Source: DASPWV01 sp046727855 (GTDB lineage: Bacteria; Acidobacteriota; Vicinamibacteria; Vicinamibacterales; UBA2999). Taken from it: 9,024 nucleotides of DNA. The stretch lies in assembly GCA_046727855.1 (NCBI GenBank), contig JBKPDL010000046.1:1-9024 (forward strand). The letters are read 5' to 3'. The notes under the pieces were generated by a model that was not told the DNA's origin, did not search any database, and saw only the letters and a list, made by a program, of their open reading frames with translations. Positions 5,937 through 9,024 of the stretch are shown here, one piece after another (position 1 is the first letter of the stretch; each line of letters starts with the position of its first letter). A program made the position numbers and the translations under genes.

Positions 5937-8900
5937 ATGGCCGACCGTGACTCGCGCTCCTTCACGAGCTGGATCCTGAGCCCCTTCGCCGAACTGCGCG
6001 CAACCGAGGCGCCGACCGCGCTGCTCATGTTCGCGTATTCGTTTCTGGCGATGACCAGCTACAACATCATCCAGCCGATCACGCGATCCAAGTTCATCTC
6101 GGACCTCGGCGCCGAAAACATTCCCTACGTGCAGTTCGTGGCTGGCTTTCTCATCGGCATCATCATGCAGGGCTACGCGAAGGCCACGTCGCTGCTGCCG
6201 CGTAAATGGGTGATCCCACTGTCGCAGGCTTTTCTCGTGACCATTCTGGTCGTGTTCTGGCTGCTGTTCCAGACCGGTCAGCAGTGGGTGTCAGCTGCGT
6301 TTTACCTTCTCGGCCTCATTTTCGCGATTCTCCTCGTCAGCCAGTTCTGGACGCTCGCCAACACGGTGTACGACGCGCGTCAGGCGAAGCGCCTGTTCGG
6401 TTTCATCGGCGGCGGAACGGTGCTGGGCGGGCTGACGGGTGCCGGCATCACGGCGCTCATCGCCGAGCGGATCGGCACCAACGCGCTGCTGCTCTTCAGC
6501 GCTGCGATCCTGGCCTCGTGCATCGCCATCGTCATCGCGGTGGTGAAGCGCGAAGGCGCCGCCCTGGCCGAGAGCAAGCTCGTCGGCGATGACGAGAAGG
6601 GTATTGGCGCGGGCGAAGCGTTCCGCTTGTTCCTCAATTCGCGGCAGATGCAGCTCATTGGCGTCATCATCACCATGGGCGCGTTTGGTGCAGCCATCCT
6701 CGACCAGCAGTTGAACATGGCCACCGAGGTGTTCAAAGGGCGGGGCGCCACGGATTCGATTACGGCCTTTCTCGGATCGGTTCGCTTTATTCTGTCGCTT
6801 GTCGGTCTCGTCATTCAGATGTTCCTGACCAGCCGAATTCACCGGCTGCTGGGTGTGGGATTCGCGCTGATGGTGTTGCCGGTCAGTCTCGGCATCATGG
6901 CGGGCGTGATTCTCGCCAATGCAGCGCTGTGGGCGCCGGCGTCCGGCAGCATCGTCGATCGATCGCTGCGCTATACCGTCGACAAGACGACGCGCGAGAT
7001 TCTGTTTCTGCCGCTGCCGACAGACGTCAAACTCCAAGCCAAGCCGTTTGTCGACGTCACCGTCGATCGCATGGCCAAGGGCATCGGGGCGCTGATGCTG
7101 CTGGTCCTGATCAAACCGTGGGGGCTGAATCTCTCATGGCAGCAACTCAGTTACGCGACGGTCGTTCTCGTCGCCGTGTGGCTGGTCATGGCAATTCGTG
7201 CCAAACGAGAGTACGTCGCTTCCTTCCGGCGCAGCATTGCGCAACAGCAAGTGCAAGCGTCCGAGATTCGGATCGATACGGCCGATCTCAACACGATTGA
7301 AACGCTGGTATCCGAGCTGGCGAACCCCGACGCGCGGCGCGTCGTTTACGCCATCGATCTTCTGGAGTCGCTCGACAAGAGTCATCTCGTTACCCCGCTG
7401 CTTCTGCACCACGCGTCGGCACAGGTGCGCGCGAGGGCCCTCGATGCCGCCGCGGGGACGCCTCCTCATCGCCTGGGCCACTGGGCGGCCAGCGTCGAAC
7501 GCGCCCTCAAGGACCAGGACTCCAGCGTTCGCCTTGCCGCGGTGCGCGCGCTTGCCGCGATGCGGCGCGAACGCGCGGCCGACATCATGCGGCCGCTGCT
7601 GCAAGATCCCGACCCACAGCTGGCCATTACCGCCGCTACCGCCCTTGCGAGCAGCGAATTGGAAGCCGACCGCCGCACGGCCGAAGACACGCTGCGAAAG
7701 TTGGCGTCAGACACTCGCGACCAGGCGATTGAGACTCGGGCCGAAGTGGCGCGCGCTCTCGGCGAGCTGCCCGATCCGCGCTTCCGCACGTTGCTCGTCC
7801 CATTGATGTTCGATTCGTCGATCGAGGTGGCGCGCGCGGCGATTCAGAGCGCCGGCAAGCAGCCCGCGGGCGATTTTCTGTTCGTTCCGCCGCTCATCTC
7901 GCTGATGCGGAACCGACTGCTCAAGCCGGCCGCGCGGCAGGTCCTCGTCGGTTACGGCGAGGACGTCATCGACGTGCTCGCGTATTTCATGCGCGACAAG
8001 GAAGAGGACGTCTGGGTTCGCCGCCATGTGCCGTCTACGCTTGCGCTCATTCCTTCGCAGCGTGCACTCGACGTGCTGGTGCCGGCGCTGGCGGATGACG
8101 ATGGCTTCATCAGGTACAAGGCTGGCGCGGCGATCGATCGGATCCGGCGGGAGCGGCCCGATCTGAACGTCGACCGCGCGGTGATCGAACGCCAGATCGT
8201 GCAGGAGGCCACGCGTGCCTTCGGCGCCTTGACGCTTCATCACAACCTGTTCATCCTCGGCGGCCTGGATGCCGACTCACTGCTGTCGCGCGCGCTGCAG
8301 GAAAAGCATCAGCGGGCGCGCGACCGGATTTTCCGCCTGCTCGGGATGCTGTATCCGCCGGAAGACATCGCCGCGGTGCGCACCGCCCTTACACACCCGG
8401 ATGCGCGCCTGCGCTCGGGCGCCATCGAGTATCTCGACAACCTGCTCGGCGGCGATATTCGGCGGCGCGTGATGCTGCTGCTCGAGGACATGCCCGAGGA
8501 CGAACGTGTGCGTAAGGGCAACGCGGTGTTCAAAACGCGCGTGCGCGACGTCGAAGACACGCTCGCGCAACTCGTGCACGACGACTCCGAGGTGATTGCA
8601 GCGGCGGCGATCCAGGTCGTGGAACGGCGCAGCCTGTGGTCGCTCGCCGACGATCTGGAGCACGTCCTGGGCCATCGCGATCCGCACGATTGGGCGGTGT
8701 TCGAGGCGGCATCCTGGGCCCTGGCGGCGCAACGGTTATCGAGCGAGCGACGGCGCGCCTTGTGGCTCGAGCCGCTTCCGGCAGTGGAGCTTGCCGATCG
8801 CCTCAGACGTATTCAGTTGTTCAACTTCGCGTCGGTCGACGAGCTGTTCCGAATTGCCGGACTCGGGCGGCAGGTACGACACGAGGCCGGACGCGTCCTC

Positions 8901-9024
8901 TACGAGAAAGGACGGCCGCCTGAATTGCTGCAGTTCCTGCTCGATGGTCGCGTGACGGTGGAAGACGATCAGACTCGTACGATCGATGCGCCGACGGTAC
9001 TTGCGTTCGAGAACGTGCTCGAAG
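5937..9024 (+). CDS. NTT-like membrane protein fused to HEAT-like repeats and a cyclic-nucleotide-binding-like domain (truncated by window edge)
   Basis: The frame is open from ATG 5937 to the end: 1029 complete codons and no stop. Residues 1-420 are an NTT-like membrane domain; FAYSFLAMTSYNIIQP (32-47), QFWTLAN (136-142), AKRLFGFIGGG (150-160) and LRYTVDK (344-350) parallel the divergent paralogue. The connector AKREYVASFRRSI (422-434) leads to HEAT-like repeats from about 450 to 760 (for example DSSVRLAAVRALAAM, DPDPQLAITAATALAS, EEDVWVRRHVP), then the late block RIFRLLGML (797-805). From about 956 the sequence fits a CRP/CAP-type cNMP-binding fold: LFNFAS, VDELFRIAGLG, GRVLYEKGRPPELLQFLLDGRVTV, cut in the middle. 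NTT-HEAT-cNMP fusions are known among free-living bacteria; substrate and ligand here are unknown. An in-frame ATG at 5898 would add 13 residues and overlap the opposite start codon; 5937 is preferred because the residues after it match the usual short cytosolic lead-in. There is no clear SD for either start. Confidence 0.82.
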   Translation, partial: MADRDSRSFTSWILSPFAELRATEAPTALLMFAYSFLAMTSYNIIQPITRSKFISDLGAENIPYVQFVAGFLIGIIMQGYAKATSLLPRKWVIPLSQAFLVTILVVFWLLFQTGQQWVSAAFYLLGLIFAILLVSQFWTLANTVYDARQAKRLFGFIGGGTVLGGLTGAGITALIAERIGTNALLLFSAAILASCIAIVIAVVKREGAALAESKLVGDDEKGIGAGEAFRLFLNSRQMQLIGVIITMGAFGAAILDQQLNMATEVFKGRGATDSITAFLGSVRFILSLVGLVIQMFLTSRIHRLLGVGFALMVLPVSLGIMAGVILANAALWAPASGSIVDRSLRYTVDKTTREILFLPLPTDVKLQAKPFVDVTVDRMAKGIGALMLLVLIKPWGLNLSWQQLSYATVVLVAVWLVMAIRAKREYVASFRRSIAQQQVQASEIRIDTADLNTIETLVSELANPDARRVVYAIDLLESLDKSHLVTPLLLHHASAQVRARALDAAAGTPPHRLGHWAASVERALKDQDSSVRLAAVRALAAMRRERAADIMRPLLQDPDPQLAITAATALASSELEADRRTAEDTLRKLASDTRDQAIETRAEVARALGELPDPRFRTLLVPLMFDSSIEVARAAIQSAGKQPAGDFLFVPPLISLMRNRLLKPAARQVLVGYGEDVIDVLAYFMRDKEEDVWVRRHVPSTLALIPSQRALDVLVPALADDDGFIRYKAGAAIDRIRRERPDLNVDRAVIERQIVQEATRAFGALTLHHNLFILGGLDADSLLSRALQEKHQRARDRIFRLLGMLYPPEDIAAVRTALTHPDARLRSGAIEYLDNLLGGDIRRRVMLLLEDMPEDERVRKGNAVFKTRVRDVEDTLAQLVHDDSEVIAAAAIQVVERRSLWSLADDLEHVLGHRDPHDWAVFEAASWALAAQRLSSERRRALWLEPLPAVELADRLRRIQLFNFASVDELFRIAGLGRQVRHEAGRVLYEKGRPPELLQFLLDGRVTVEDDQTRTIDAPTVLAFENVLE

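Noticed and set aside
5900..6028. N-terminal extension of the minus NTT-like/HEAT protein to 6028
   Set aside because: The extra 43 residues are charged and low in hydrophobicity, and are encoded opposite the first 92 nt of the plus-strand paralogue. The family-like sequence begins near the ATG at 5899.
6291..7037. Minus ORF (248 residues) rich in Arg, Glu, Asp and His
   Set aside because: Antisense to the well-supported NTT-like membrane domain. Its hydrophilic composition mirrors codons for hydrophobic residues on the other strand.

Overview
This is a GC-rich bacterial chromosomal window with densely packed genes and little non-coding DNA. I see no mobile element, RNA gene, CRISPR array or long repeat. 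Codon use is strongly GC3-biased, which makes long shadow ORFs opposite every real gene. The gene content is a secreted M1-type metallopeptidase coupled to a polytopic membrane protein, beside NTT-like transporters fused to HEAT repeats and a cyclic-nucleotide-binding domain. This fits a free-living soil or sediment bacterium of the Acidobacteriota type, possibly Vicinamibacteria. That assignment is inference from architecture and composition only.

Layout. (1) 1-333, minus: the N-terminal 111 residues of a Rossmann-fold dehydrogenase of the dihydrodipicolinate-reductase-like / 2,4-diaminopentanoate dehydrogenase type, cut by the window edge. (2) 334-430: a 97-bp divergent intergenic region with a perfect TATAAT for the minus gene and a Shine-Dalgarno for the plus gene. 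(3) 431-2341 and 2334-3347, plus: an exported M1 metallopeptidase, then a multipass membrane protein that starts with TTG inside the end of the peptidase gene. They form a two-gene, probably translationally coupled operon. (4) 3257-5899, minus: an NTT-like membrane domain (ATP/ADP translocase superfamily) followed by HEAT-like helical repeats. Its 3' end overlaps the membrane-protein gene tail to tail by 91 nt. (5) 5900-5936: a 37-bp divergent spacer. (6) 5937 to the window end, plus: a second, paralogous NTT-like/HEAT protein that also carries a C-terminal cyclic-nucleotide-binding-like domain, cut by the window edge.

The most notable element is the back-to-back pair 3257-5899 / 5937-9024. 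Both proteins share the same membrane-domain landmarks (WTLAN, AKRxFGFIG, LRY[ST]VDK) and the same late helical block (RIFRLLxML) at nearly the same distance from their N-termini. They are therefore diverged copies of one fusion architecture. Only the plus-strand copy carries the cNMP-binding-like domain. A pair of large membrane proteins with cytosolic helical scaffolds, one with a putative nucleotide-sensing module, suggests a co-regulated and perhaps heteromeric transport or sensing system. Its substrate and ligand cannot be read from the sequence.
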